This document shows, piece by piece, positions 11,352 through 22,934 of a DNA stretch of 64,000 bases. The DNA comes from Lithobates sylvaticus. Its lineage: Eukaryota; Chordata; Amphibia; Anura; Ranidae. The stretch lies in assembly GCA_028564925.1 (NCBI GenBank), contig CM053026.1, positions 605,199,616 through 605,263,615 of the forward strand, read 5' to 3'. The position numbers were made by a program, and so were the translations under genes. A model generated the notes under the pieces. The model was not told the origin of the DNA. It made no database searches and worked only from the letters and a program-made list of their open reading frames with translations. Within the stretch, counting starts at the first letter, position 1, and every line of letters starts with the position of its first letter.

Positions 11352-11654
11352 CACGGAAAGAAGGCCGGTATCGAGAACCACCACCAACACCGCCTGGATA
11401 TGTAGGAATTCCTATAGCAGATTTTGCAGAAGGACACCCACAATTATCCAGAAAGCCACCAGATTACAACGTAGCACTGCAGCGGTCCAGGATGATGGCT
11501 CGGAGGAGTGACAGTGAAGGAGCACCTGCAACATCCCCACCATCACACAGTCAGCCTTCTAGCAAGATCGTTAACAAGCCGCAGTGGCATAAACCAAATG
11601 AGGCAGACCCAAGACTAGCTATATATCAGGCACAAGGGGTTACAAAGGATGATG
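11352..11654 (+). CDS. RAPGEF2: RAPGEF2 exon (part 5 of 6), two PPxY motifs
   Basis: A 303-bp exon between ACCACAG|CA and ATG|GTAAGT. It reads [25 protein letters not shown], then [16 protein letters not shown], and near the end [15 protein letters not shown]. Two PPxY motifs are visible: PPGY at 11390-11401 and PPDY at 11456-11467. PPxY motifs bind WW domains, and the family literature reports Nedd4-type ligase binding to this tail. The middle third ([15 protein letters not shown]) is the least conserved part. The exon ends after one base of an Asp codon. Confidence 0.97.
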
Positions 11655-11961
11655 GTAAGTGCCCTAAATGAGCCCTATCATTTAAAATTAATTACAAAGA
11701 CAGAACCCCAGCCAAAGAGCTAAATACATAGAGTATACAATATGTGAACTGTTTTACCTGTCCAAATATTTGTAATTTTCTTATACTACTAGTGTGATTC
11801 TCAGGCCCCTTCACAATGTATAGAGTGACGCCATAATTTCTTACTAGCTACCTGTGTCACCTGTCTGCTTATTGGCCCAGCCTAAAACATTTAATTGTTT
11901 GCACACTTCGGTAGAGCCTTATTGGTTCATAGTGCATAACCTCACACCCAAACCTTTTATA

Positions 11962-11992
<31 letters not shown>

Positions 11993-14900
11993 CTTTTTTT
12001 TTTTTCTAATGAATACACTAGCAAAGGTGCGCCTGTTTCAGAACAGCCAAGGTTGGTGTGGTGAGAATATGAGAGGGGTGGCAGGCTCTGTGGACAGATT
12101 AGGAGAAGATGATGGGGGATTGTCCATAGGCTTGATGAGAGCGGTAGTGTAGGTAAGGGAAGGGGGGGGGGTGCAGTCCTGGTAATGAGATGAAAAGAGG
12201 TGGGAGCATGCAGGTGCAGTGTTGGGGGCAGTTTGTACAGATGTAGGGTGAGAGCTGACCCTACAGGTTTGGTGGTGTTAAATCGGGAAACAGATACCTC
12301 CATCTGGTCCTTGTCTTCGTTTTTGATCAGGAGTTGGCAGGACAGGCTCCCAATCATGTGACCACTGTGAGACTTAATGGGGGGACAACATTTACAGGTG
12401 CAGTCATGAGAAGCATGGTATAAGTGCTTTGATGGAAGCAGGCAGTGCAAATCAGGTGGGTGGAGACAGAAGGGATGGTACGGACACAGAAGGTGGTGAG
12501 AGAAAAATAGTAAAGAAACGTGCAGGCTTTGCCGATGGTGATGGAAAAATTGTGTTGCGGAAGTGGCAGTGCACTACTGTCTGAAAAGGTGCAAGCATCA
12601 AGAACAAAGCAGGGTACAATACATTGTCCCTGAAAAGCAAAGGGATTGTATACAACATTACTGCACATGCATGGGACACATTGTTTTGTCACTGGTTGAG
12701 GGGGGGGCTCACACCTGCTTGGTACAGAGTGACAGTACACTGCACATGCATGGGGATAGTCAGACGCAACCGGTTCTCATTTAGGATGTACGTGCAACCC
12801 CAACACCAGTATGATTCACCAATATGTTAGGAATGAACCTTAGCAGCATCGTCCTTGAGAATTTTCACGTTCGTTTATTTTACTTTGTAGTAAAATGTTT
12901 TTATTCAAATGTTTTATCACTATTACATTCTGTCCTCCTAACCTATTCAGCCTACTATATTAATCATTTGAACATACAGTCTGTATAATGGACTGAAACG
13001 AAGGGGGAACGTAAACTCCATTCTACTTCCTGTATTTTGCTTTTAATATAATTATGGGATAACTGGGAAAAAGTGTTTTATAGTATTTTTCTTGAATACT
13101 GCTTTAGATCTTTCTTGCCCCTCTTGAAAGCCTTTTATCCTGGGCCATAATGCCATAAGGTGGGGCAGACTTTCCAATTACATGATCACTGTGATTGGCT
13201 GTCAGTGGTCACGTGATCAGGAGCCTTCCTGCCAATTCCTTATTAAAAACAAAGAAATCAGTGTGCTGTGAATGCAATCTCAGAATCCTTGGCTGCCATG
13301 AACACATGTGACATATGTAGATGTTGAAGCTTAACGAAACTAATTGATTTACATATTTCCCAAAACCATTATGTTCATGGCATGCTGAGAATCGCATGTG
13401 TTTTTGCTTTCAATGGCACTGTCAAGCCACCAACTGACTGATGTCATAACTGATCACATGTGCATCGCTGTGACAATTGCAGATCAAAAAGAGGCTAAGA
13501 TAGCAGCTCCTGTGACTATAAAGGATTGGAGGGTTTAGTTACGCTTTAAGGCCCACCCTCCCTGCCACCATCCATATGCGTTACGTGGTCAGCAACAGGG
13601 GAAATGTTGGTTTGACATTATTGCTATTAATTAATAAATAGGAACTATCGTTCTCGTGCTCTCTGTATGTTTTCTTTGAACTCCTGGTGATACCTGATGC
13701 ATAGAGTTGGGGCACTGTGGTATTTTTGCCTTATCACCAGTTAATCAAAACATAATGAAACAAACACATAAATACAATAATAGTACAATAGAGCAATACT
13801 GAAAGATTGATATCGCCAATGACAACTGACCTACAATAGCTTTCAATGGTATTCACTACATTAATGTTCTTTTGGCAAAACTCAAGCAGCCTCTTTATAA
13901 AAAATACCATAGCTTTAAAACATTCACGACAGATAACTTTTGTACGTTTTAGCATGATTGTAAACCCCATATTTCACTAGCAGCTCTGTCAACAATCCAA
14001 CAGTTAGTTTTGCTGTTCAGAGTAAAGTAAATGCTCACCTGATGCCATGTGGTGCTCCTTCTCTTTCCAGATGAGCAATGAGGTAGCAAATGGTGTTTTG
14101 TAGCATTTCTGTCAATAAAGGAGACACACTTCGCTCATTCAGACCGTGTAGGGGCCACACATTGAACTAAGTATTTGCTCTTTATAGTGAGCCTGTTGCT
14201 GGCTAGTTGTTACAAGCGTGAGGATCATTAGTGTGACATGGCCCTAGGACAAGTTTACTTTTATAGTTCACATATGCAGTCCAAAACCTACATACATTAC
14301 TGTTGAAGCTATTGATAAACAGTGAATAATTAAATAGTTGCGCGCTGCCCCCTAGTGGTAAATGTAAAAAGATAAATTGTAAAGGCAGCAGCTATCACCT
14401 ATGTGTTCCCACAGTGACCGCAATATGATATAATATATGTGATAGCGCTGCTAACAACGTGTCAGTGCCAAAATAATAATACAAAATAATTAATATAAGC
14501 TTAAAGATTCATAAGGTCCATGATCATATTAAATGGTGATTGTCCTAAAGCCAAACTTCGCCGTGAAGGGCGTGCATCAGAGAAAATTCAGTAACTTGTG
14601 CTCCCTTCACCAGGTGCAATGCAAGCTCACGTCCTTATTATACCCTAAACAGGGTCAAATGCGCTCTGGATAATAACTGATGTTCCTTAGGAAATGGCTC
14701 CACACTAATCACCAGCAGCTCCAAGCAAACATGAAAAGACAAGAATGCTTCCAATAGTGCAGTACCTGGGTATTAGTCTTGTATAAACCTCACAAACCCA
14801 ACTTCATACATTGCACTCACAATTATTGAATATAAAAACAGCATGTACAATAAAAATCCAGCAGGTCTTACGTAATAGCATCACTATCACCGCCAGGCTC

Positions 14901-15048
14901 TACCTGTAGGCGTTAGGCCACCATCCTCGTGGCTTCGTCTGGAGGGCAAGATTGATAACAGTGGCACTTGAAAGCATCTAAATTGTCTTGTGATAGTAAA
15001 GGTTGCTAAATAATTCTTGTTTTTTAATTGTATTTTCTATTATGGCAG
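11655..15048 (+). other. RAPGEF2 last intron (3.4 kb)
   Basis: It holds a (TA)n tract (11958-11991), an unclassified 12000-12790 stretch with long open - strand frames but no recognisable protein, and a retroposon-like repeat near 14330-14960. The remainder shows nothing I recognise. Confidence 0.6.
14330..14960. repeat. Retroposon-like repeat, unclassified
   Basis: It shares order and short blocks with the element at 52612-53640: CCAATAGTGCAGTA versus CCAATAGTGAAGTA, followed by an AT-rich stretch with CAATAAAAATCC. It starts beside GCCCCCTAGTGG. No coding sequence is visible. Confidence 0.45.
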
Positions 15049-15074
15049 ATGATGAGCAAGTATCTGCGGTGTGA
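15049..15074 (+). CDS. RAPGEF2: RAPGEF2 terminal coding exon (C-terminal PDZ ligand)
   Basis: The last coding exon contributes only a split Asp codon plus DEQVSAV and the TGA stop at 15072-15074. It is too short to appear as an open frame and was found by phase and homology. The acceptor is TATGGCAG at 15047-15048. The last residues S-A-V form a class I PDZ-binding motif (S/T-x-hydrophobic), which docks RAPGEF2 onto MAGI-type scaffolds. The combined tail reads KDDDDEQVSAV, matching the acidic EDEDEQVSAV end of the mammalian protein. The 3.4 kb intron before it is filled mostly with repeat-derived sequence. Confidence 0.95.
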
Positions 15075-16765
15075 AGATGACATCTCGCCCTGTGATAGGA
15101 TAAGCCGCCTTGAAAGGAGAGCACAAAAGGACATCCCATATGACTGTGGAGCCTGTGGACCTGTTTCCTCCTCTTCTGCCTTAAAGCAGCACTGGGATAC
15201 ATCAGACCCTCTGTCCCACTCCCTGGCATGTGAAATACTGTGAAAACATCATTCTGGCACTTTTTGTCCTTGGCAAAGCTGTGTTGCTTGAAACGGTGCA
15301 GGAAGCTGCCACCCAACGGTAGCTGGCTGGACCTTGCACATTATCATTCCAAACTCCACAACTACCACATCAGCAATGACCCCGACCCTGATTACACTCC
15401 CACATGCTGTGAGGGTGTCTTTATTTTTAAATACATTTTAACTTTTATTCACTTTCTTGGCTTTGTCTGCTGTTGTAGGCCAAGCTAGTCATGTGCTTCT
15501 ATCAACCTTTTTTAACGTGAGCTGAGATTGCATTTCATAAACCTCTGTGCACAGATTCTTGAGATGGTTTAGCTTCGTTTACAGTCCCGTTTGTTACACT
15601 ATGATACCTTTAATGCGCGAGGAGTCCTCTGCGGTAAAGGAGATGCACACTTTGCGCTCAGAGAGCTTATTTGTTACATCAGGATACTTACAGTGTTATT
15701 TCACACATAAGTTATGAATTATTTTTATGTTTATATAGAGATTTTTAATTCTGATAAAAGAACTGGATTATATTAAAGTGATGGCAGCTTGGGACTCTCA
15801 ACAAATGCTATTAGTGGTTATTAATACAAGCTCTCTCATTGCTCATCTGAAAACGGAAACCTCTTCATCCACCATAGTCATGTTTTTTTCTAAGCCATCC
15901 ATAATGACGCAGCACATTCATGTAGATGGGAGGCGGACTGGTCAGATTGGCCATTTGTTGGACACTGCACTTGTAGAGAAGACCAATGTGTAGCATTTAC
16001 CTGCTCACAGCTGCTATTGCACACCTCCATGACTCAGATCGCCATCTACTCCCTTTGCACAGACTCCGGATATCTGAAGGCTGCCAATCCGAGTTAAACT
16101 CCTGTGTGAGGAACTTGTGATCTTGGATTATTATGAATATTATTTTTTTTTTTTCCATTTGAGCTGAGCTGATCATATTGATCAGTGGTTAAACATATAT
16201 ATATATATGTATGTATACAACTTTAAAGAAAACGATGAAACAGAATGCAGTGTTTTTTCACTGTTTATAATAACATCAGTGCTTTATTTAATGAATCTTT
16301 ATCCTGTTACCATGGCTTTTGTCTACCTTACTACTTCACAATGTCAGTTATGCCTATGTAATTTTACATGTAACATACATTTATTTGCCAGCTTTTTTAA
16401 TTTTATGTAGGCGATGGAGCTTGTGCATCTAAGCAGACAGAAGCCCAGCTCGGTGACACATTGCACAAACGTTCTCAGCATCATATAACGGTAGAATATA
16501 GGACCGCTAACCTCAGTTTGCTCTGTGATGTCAAGTGCAGAATGTACAACTAACTGTTGATTTCATCATGCTTTTGATACTACTTGTACCTGTATGTCTT
16601 TTAGAAAGACATTGGTAGAGTCTGTATCCTTTTGTATTTTTAATACAATAATTGTACATATTGGTTATATTTTTGTTGAAAATGGTAGAAATGTACTATG
16701 TTTATGCTTCTACATCCAGTTTGTATAAAGCTGGGAAATAAATAAATATAATAACAGAGTTTGAT
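15075..16765 (+). other. RAPGEF2: RAPGEF2 3' UTR
   Basis: Non-coding sequence follows the stop directly, with no transposon ends or target duplications that I can see, unlike the flanking introns. It is AT-rich, with T-runs and ATTTA-type stretches. It includes a short (AT)n at about 16195-16210 and ends near tandem polyadenylation signals. The 3' boundary is estimated as 15-25 bases past the second AATAAA. Confidence 0.8.
16737..16746 (+). terminator. RAPGEF2: Tandem polyadenylation signal (AATAAATAAA)
   Basis: Two overlapping AATAAA hexamers (16737-16742 and 16741-16746) follow an AT-rich 3' UTR at a plausible distance (1.7 kb) from the RAPGEF2 stop. A T/G-rich stretch lies some tens of bases downstream. 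Confidence 0.8.
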
Positions 16766-17711
16766 AGTCGATTCATTGACAAGTTATTTTCCTTTGACGT
16801 GGCAAAGGCAAGGATCTTCTGTCAGGTTTGTATTGCTGTCTGTGGTCCCAATGAAAAGATCCCCCCTACTTCCTGTCCAGTGAAAACCAGAGATAGATTC
16901 GTTACTACTCGCAAAAGGCAATGTTCAAAAAATGAAAAATGTTTTAGATTGTTAGACTGTAATCCGTATGCTTCCCATAATTGTTTTCACAACCTTTTTT
17001 TCACCGCTAGCTTTACAACACTTTTTATTTTAAAAACGCTTTGCTGATGACAAAGGTGCGCTGGAATCCATAGCAAGTTTTCAACAGGCAGACTAAAGAA
17101 AGTTATATACTAAAAAATGAAGAAATTAAACCCCCAGGACACCAAACTGGAGACTGGAGTAGGGGGATGTAAATGTATCACAACACATAAAACGAAAGTA
17201 TCATTAAAAATAAAAAATATATTAGTACATAAAAAAAATTTCATAGTAAAACTTAGTCCAAATCAACACAGATTTAGAGCCTAGTGGACCGAATCATTTC
17301 ACATAGATACAAAGCTTCTCCAGGGTCCACACGCTCTCAAAATCAAAGATATGGTCCCCATGTTTAAAAATATTACTGAACTAGCCAGTGCATCCAGGTT
17401 TATCAAGTTGTAGAACAATACACAGTGGGCATCTCAGACGTTGGCCAGGATGGAAGAAGCTCTAATTTCCACATCCTATGTTGAAAGATGATCCCATACA
17501 GTCAGGGGTGAATATAGCCGTTACCCAGTGTCAAAGCAAGATAAGATTTAAGGGAACCCACAGCAAATTAATAAAGGGTCTCACATCCCAGGTTATGCAA
17601 TTCCATTTCTTCAGCAGAGAAAATGACTGGCATGCATCGGCTGCCAAACACACCGGCTCCAAATTCTTTGATTTAAAGGTTAGTAATTCTAGTCGGCAGG
17701 TTGCCATATTC
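16766..17711. other. Intergenic sequence, nothing firm
   Basis: AT-rich sequence downstream of RAPGEF2. The stretch 17100-17460 resembles the retroposon-like repeats (CACAACACATAAAACG, AAAATAAAAAATATATTAG), but I cannot define its ends. Confidence 0.4.
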
Positions 17712-18101
17712 AGGTTGATTTAACAAAACTGGAGAGTGCAAAATCTGGTGCAGCTCTGCATAAGAACCAATCAGCTTCCAGGTTTTTTTTTTTTTTTTGG
17801 CGCGATTTCAGGGCATGCCTGTGTAAACTTGAGGTCTATGGACCTCAACACGCATCAAAATCGGACTAAAGTAGTACAGGGACTACTTTGAAGTCGGTGC
17901 AAATTGAAGTCGCACAGATATGAATGGTTATCATTGGGAATCATGGGGTACGACTTGTCATGCTACTCTGATGTCCAAAGTCGCAGGAAAAGTCGCACAA
18001 GTGAGAAAGGGCCCTAATTAAACAAGCTGAAGTTAGAAGCTAATTGGCCACCATGCACATCTTCACTAGATTTTGCACTCCTAGTTTTAGTAAATCAACC
18101 C
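17712..18101. mobile_element. MITE ('ggttgatttaacaaaactgg' family) with nested MITE
   Basis: The left end GGTTGATTTAACAAAACTGG is inverted at the right end as TAGTTTTAGTAAATCAACC. The internal arms include GAGTGCAAAATCTGGTGCAG. The centre is displaced by a second element at 17800-18017. Confidence 0.85.
17800..18017. mobile_element. Nested MITE, same family as 715-956
   Basis: In the orientation opposite to 715-956 it reads GAGGTCTATGGACCTCAA, AGTAGTACAGGGACTACTTT, then AAGTCGCACAAGTGAGAAAG ending GGGCCCTAA. It lies at the centre of the host MITE hairpin. Confidence 0.75.
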
Positions 18102-18381
18102 TATTGTGTGCTCCTGTTCTGTATAACCTGAACACTGAAATTGTTTCAGCATGCTAGTCTGTTAGCAGAATGTAGAGCAATATAAAAGATAGGACTGTGG
18201 AACATGGTTGGCTTGTGTTTTCTGCTTTAAAATGAGTCCATGCATTTCCAGCAAGTTCAAGTGCTGCAGGATCTGGAGCTTTCCTGATTAGAAAATGGAT
18301 ACTGATCAGGTGAGTATAACACATGCATCTGCTTTTCACCATGTTACATATTATGAATGTAACATGGTCTTAAAATTGAAC

Positions 18382-18627
18382 TTAGGCTTTCACACTGATC
18401 AGTTATTCTTCCATTTTTACGGAAGAAAAATGCACGACCGTTGAATCCTATGGAAATCTTTACACTGGTCAGCTGCGGGTCCATTGCGTTTTCAAAGTCC
18501 TGCAAGCTGTATTTTTGGTGTGGTAAAAAACACTTCACAGGTGCAAAACCCACTGGAAACACGGCAAAAACGCAAATGCGTTTTTTTTTCCACATTTTTG
18601 TAATAAGGCAGTGTGAAAGTAGCCTTA
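18382..18627. mobile_element. MITE with TTAGGCTTTCACACTG ends
   Basis: The left end CTTAGGCTTTCACACTGA is inverted at the right end as CAGTGTGAAAGTAGCCTTA. The interior is A/T-rich, with GCAAAAACGCAAATGCG. It has no coding content. Confidence 0.75.
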
Positions 18628-20337
18628 TCCTTTAAAGATACCCTTCAGATTGACACAAATTGCATCTCAATTTATCACTGTAGTATTTATTTATTTTTTA
18701 TTTATTTTTTTAAACTGGTATAGTTACTATGATAAATATTTCATAGTGGAGTTGCAGCTTCTTATATTTCACGTTTTTTCACCTTTGTTTTTTTTTTCAT
18801 TGTATTTTTATTTCATTTTTTTGGTACAGTTTTTTTGTTTTATATTTTCTTTTACATAAGGAACTTAATTTGCACCAGTATGTTCTATTTTATTTGTCAA
18901 TAGTGATTGTTTACCTCACTAAGCTTCCGCAATATTGTTTGTTTTTATTTTCTTTAAACATTCAGTGTTCCTGGTCAAATATTCACAAAATTTGGCTTCA
19001 ATCTCATGATTTTTACTACCCTCTGAACAGTGTTTAAGGGTATGTGATCATGTTCTCAATAGTGACAGCCATACAAGAAATGTTGTGATGCCTCTTGTGT
19101 TTCTGGATGTGCTTGAAATGGACCTGTGTAGGGAACACCTAGACTAACTTTTCCTCAAAGTTAAGAGAAGTATGGCCAAAGCTTTTTTTGGCCATACTTC
19201 TCTTCTGGGCCACAGGAGTGCATTTGCTTTTGCTCTCCTGTGACCCAGAATCCGCTGAGAGTGTGCTTTAGCCTGATATGCAGCTGGCTCAGCCTCTCAG
19301 CATGCGGCTCAGCCCAGTGCTTCAGTGAGTGCAGATCAGGGGCAGAGCAGAGAGCGGAGACAGTCACCTCTATCGATCCAAGTGTTCCAAGAACTGAGCG
19401 ATGAGCTGTCATGTGATCGCTCAGTTCTCAGTTTTAGAGCCGGCAGGGGACAGCTGCAGCATGGAGGCGAGAATCTCCATACTTCTCCTTTTTAAAGCTT
19501 TTTTTATTTCTTGATTTGCCTGATTTCACTAGGAGAATAAACTCATGTACCTCAATCCTCAACATATCACTGTACCTCATAGATGTGCATTTATATTTGC
19601 TTATAAACCAAAAGGTATAATGCATGAAAAATTGCATCAGTCACATTAACTCATTACCTTGGCTTTATCTAAAACCTAAGTTAAACCTAAATGGCTTTCC
19701 TATCCTAGCTCAACAGCTACTCTTTTTATGGGAAAAGATGCTTTCAAAATTCTTAACTGTGTTTGATAACACAGCACTTCCCCAAGCTGACTGTTCCTCT
19801 GAATTCCTGGGATCACTCATCTCCCTGTCAACTTTCAAGTCCTCCCAAACAATCATGTACCCGCTATTTCATCATCCCATGGCTTTCAAATATAGGCATC
19901 ATGCACACAGGGCATCCCTTCAGCCCCTCTTAAAAAACAGAACTCCTGACAGGAGAAAAGCTGCTTTAAAAATATGGTAAAAGCTGCGTATTGCACACAC
20001 CTTTTAAGCGTTCAGGCATGTCACGCATTTGAGCGTTAATTGATATTCTGGCCATTGGGATGCATTTACGCTCAATCGCTAGACACATCTAGTGGGTTTT
20101 CTGCCCTTCAACATCTCTCCTGAATGTGCCTTTGGTGGGCTTTTTTTCAGCCTGTAAACGCCTGTGTGTGCATGGACACATTGGATTTTTTTCAGCCTGT
20201 AAAAGCATCTCTATGTAAGCCTAACACTAAAAGTGGTGTTTGTTAAGCCTAGTCTGCATGAGGCAATATAGTTACTGAAAAGGAACTTGCTAACACCAAT
20301 ATATGATCTCATTAAAATAATCAAGTGTGTCATTGTC
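18628..20337. other. Intergenic sequence with unassigned repeats
   Basis: A stretch at 19150-19500 holds an inverted pair (GAGAAGTATGGCCAAAG and its inverse around 19165-19205) and GATCGCTCAGTTCT. It looks like part of a MITE, but I cannot fix its ends. The remainder shows nothing I recognise. Confidence 0.4.
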
Positions 20338-21195
20338 TTAACCACTTCAGCTCCGAAAGGTTTGCCCCCCTTCATGACCAGGCCATTCTTTGTGGTACGG
20401 CACTGTGTTATTTAACTGACAATTGCGTGGTCGTGCGACGCTGTACACAAATAAAATGTATGTCTTTTCTTTCCCACAAATACACCTTTCCTTTGGTGGT
20501 GTTTGATCACCTCTGCAGATTTTATTTTTTGCGCTATAAACAAAAAAAGACCCGCAATTTAAGTTAGACCAATATGTATTCTGCTAAATCTTTTTGGTAA
20601 AAAAAATCCCAATGAGCAAATATGGATTGGTTTGCGCAAAATAGTGTCTACAAACTATGGAATATTTTTTTTATTGTTTTTCTTTTTACTAGTAATATCG
20701 GCAAACAGCGACTTACAGCAGGACTGCGATATTGCGGCAGACAAATCGGACACTGACACTTTTTGGGGATCAGTGACACTAATACAGTGATTAGTGCTAA
20801 AAAATGCACAGTCACTGAACTAATGACACTGCCAGGAAAGGGGTTAACACCAAGGGCGATCAAAGGGTTAAATATGTGCCTAAGATGTGCTTACTCACTG
20901 TGTGGGGGGGGGGGGGTGCTTTGACTAGGGAAAGATAACGATCCGTGTTCCTGCTTAGCGGAAACATGGAATCAGTGCCTTCCCTTCTCACAGAACGACA
21001 ATCTGCCTTGTTTACATAGGCAGATTGTCATTCTACCTGTGTCCTGTCTACCCGCTGCTGGGCTCCCACTATGCAGAATCACAGCGTGAGCAGGTTGCTG
21101 GCAGCGCTCACCAGACCTGGAAGTGTCAAATCACGTACTAGGTTTATGATCTGGTGCAGATCAGCCGCCCTGCGCACTATATGTACTGTTGGCGG

Positions 21196-22357
21196 CAGTG
21201 GCGTTGCTAGGCGGGTGCGGGGGGTGCAGGCCGCACTCGGGTGACACCCGCCAGAGGGGTTACACCCGTGGGTAGCGGCACCGCCCACTGCCCTGTGCCT
21301 CGTGCCGCGGTTGTGTGTGTCCCTTAGCGGAGCGGAATGAAGCCGCCTCCCCCTCCTCTCTGAGGAGCCCAAGCCCAAGGGACACACACCGCTGTGTATC
21401 TGCTGTTCTGAGGTCTGTTAGGGGGGCATTTATACTGATGGGGGTCTGCACTGAGGGGAGGAGGGTGTCTGTACTGCTGGGGGGTCTGCACCCGGGGGGG
21501 GTGTCTGTACTTTGGGGGGTCTGCACTGGGGGGGTCTTCACCCAGGGGGTGTCTGTACTGAGGAGGGGTCTTCACCCAGGGGGGTGTCTGTACTGAGGGG
21601 GTTCTTCACCCAGGGGGGTGTCTGTACTGAGGGGGGGTCTTTACCCAGGGGGGTGTCTGTACTGAGGGGGGGTCTTTACCCAGGGAGGTGTCTGTACTGA
21701 GGGGGGGTCTTCACCCAGGGGGGTGTCTGTACTGAGGGGGGTCTTCACCCAGGGGGGTGTCTGTACTGAGGGGGGTCTTCACCCAGGGGGGTGTCTGTAC
21801 TGAGGGGGGGTCTTCACCCAGGGGGGTGTCTGCACTGGGGAGTGTATGTACTGCTGGGGGGTGTCTGTACTGAGGGTGGTCTTCACCCAGGGGGTGTCTG
21901 CACTGGGGAGTGTATGTACTGCGGGGGGGTCTGCACTGAGGGGGGGTGTCTGTACTACTGAGGGGGGATGTCTGTACTGAGGGGGGTCTGCACTGAGGGG
22001 GGGTCTGTACTGCTGGGGGGTCTGTAGTGAGGGGGTGTCTGTAGTGAGGGGGGTCTGCACTGAGGCGGTGTCTGTAATACTGGGGGGGTCTGCACTGAGG
22101 TGGGGGTGTCTGTACTGATGAAGGGGGTCTGTACTGAAGGGGGGAGGTTTATACCGAGGGAGGGGGCTATATTGATGGAGGGTGGTCTGTACTTAGTGGG
22201 GGGGGTCTGTATTGAGGGAGGGGGATCTATACTGCGGGAGGGGGGTCTGTAGTTAGTGGAGGGGGGTCTGTACTGAGGGGGGACTATAGTTGGTGGGGGG
22301 GGGTGACACCATTTTTTTTTTTCGCACCGGGTTACACCAACCCTAGTGACGCCACTG
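21196..22357. mobile_element. hAT-type element nested in TTAA element
   Basis: The ends are CAGTGGCGTTGCTAGG and CCTAGTGACGCCACTG. A perfect 8-bp duplication, GTTGGCGG, flanks it (21188-21195 and 22358-22365). The interior is GC-rich at the left end and then a G-rich tandem array. It has no transposase. Confidence 0.92.
21420..22290. repeat. G-rich minisatellite (about 32-37 bp unit)
   Basis: Units contain GGGGGGTGTCTGTACTGAGG and GGGGGTCTTCACCCAGG. Around twenty or more copies are present, more regular on the left (21520-21840) and more degenerate on the right. Both strands show spurious open frames. Confidence 0.92.
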
Positions 22358-22730
22358 GTTGGCGGTCCGCAAGTGGTTAAACCAGCCAGGGCAGACATCC
22401 CTCTCTACTAGTATTCACAACAGGCTCCTTCATTGGTTGAAAAAGTTTCTGAAATGGTTGCCATAATGAGTCTGGACAATGTAATCCAAACTTGGGCCTC
22501 ATGGATTTGCTTTGACTGTTTAAATTGAAAACTTATTATATTCAACCGTATTTGGGACACAGGTCCTTTTATTCCCCTTCTACTTCATCCAGTTTTTCTT
22601 TAATTCGTGCTATTTTTTTTCACTCTCCTTTTTCCCTCTTTTTCTGCCTGTTTGCTATCAGTTTTCTCTTTCTTAGTAGCCTTCACACCATCAGTGGATG
22701 GCAGAAACAATACCTTAATGCAGGGGTCGC

Positions 22731-22934
22731 CAAACTTTCTAAACAAAGGGCTGGTTTAGTGTCCTTCAGACTTTAGAAGGGCCGGACTGTGGCCATCGGG
22801 AGTACAAAATTTCCCATTGCCAGTGGAAGTATATAATCCCCCATCATTGGTTTCATTGGCCCCCATTGTTGGCGTCATTGGTAGGAAAGGTGACCCATCA
22901 TTGGTGTTATTGGTAGGAATTGTGCCCCATCATT
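22731..22934. mobile_element. hAT left-end fragment ('caggggtcgccaaac')
   Basis: It begins CAGGGGTCGCCAAACTTTC, a hAT-Charlie-like terminus, followed by GGGCCGGACTGTGG and loose repeats of CATTGGTGTTATTGG. No right end is seen. The DIRS fossil begins where it stops. Confidence 0.65.

Larger units (their letters stand above)
20338..22380. mobile_element. TTAA-target non-autonomous element (copy 1)
   Basis: It starts TTAACCACTTCAGCTCCG and ends CCGCAAGTGGTTAA. The outer TTAA on each side fits a piggyBac- or Kolobok-like target duplication. The left interior has the family hallmarks ACAATTGCGTGGTCGTGCGA, CCTTTGGTGGTGTTTGATCA and TTTTTTGCGCTATAAACAAA, shared with 26199 and 37823. A nested hAT at 21196-22357 occupies more than half of it. 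Confidence 0.85.

Noticed and set aside
11965-12740. Pro/His/Cys-rich - strand frames of 161 and 128 residues as a gene
   Set aside because: No recognisable domain, low-complexity composition, and it lies in a RAPGEF2 intron next to microsatellite sequence. It is more likely repeat-derived.
21079-22398. Thr/Pro/Gln-rich frames such as QTPPQYRHPP as collagen- or mucin-like proteins
   Set aside because: They lie entirely within the G-rich minisatellite of a nested hAT element.
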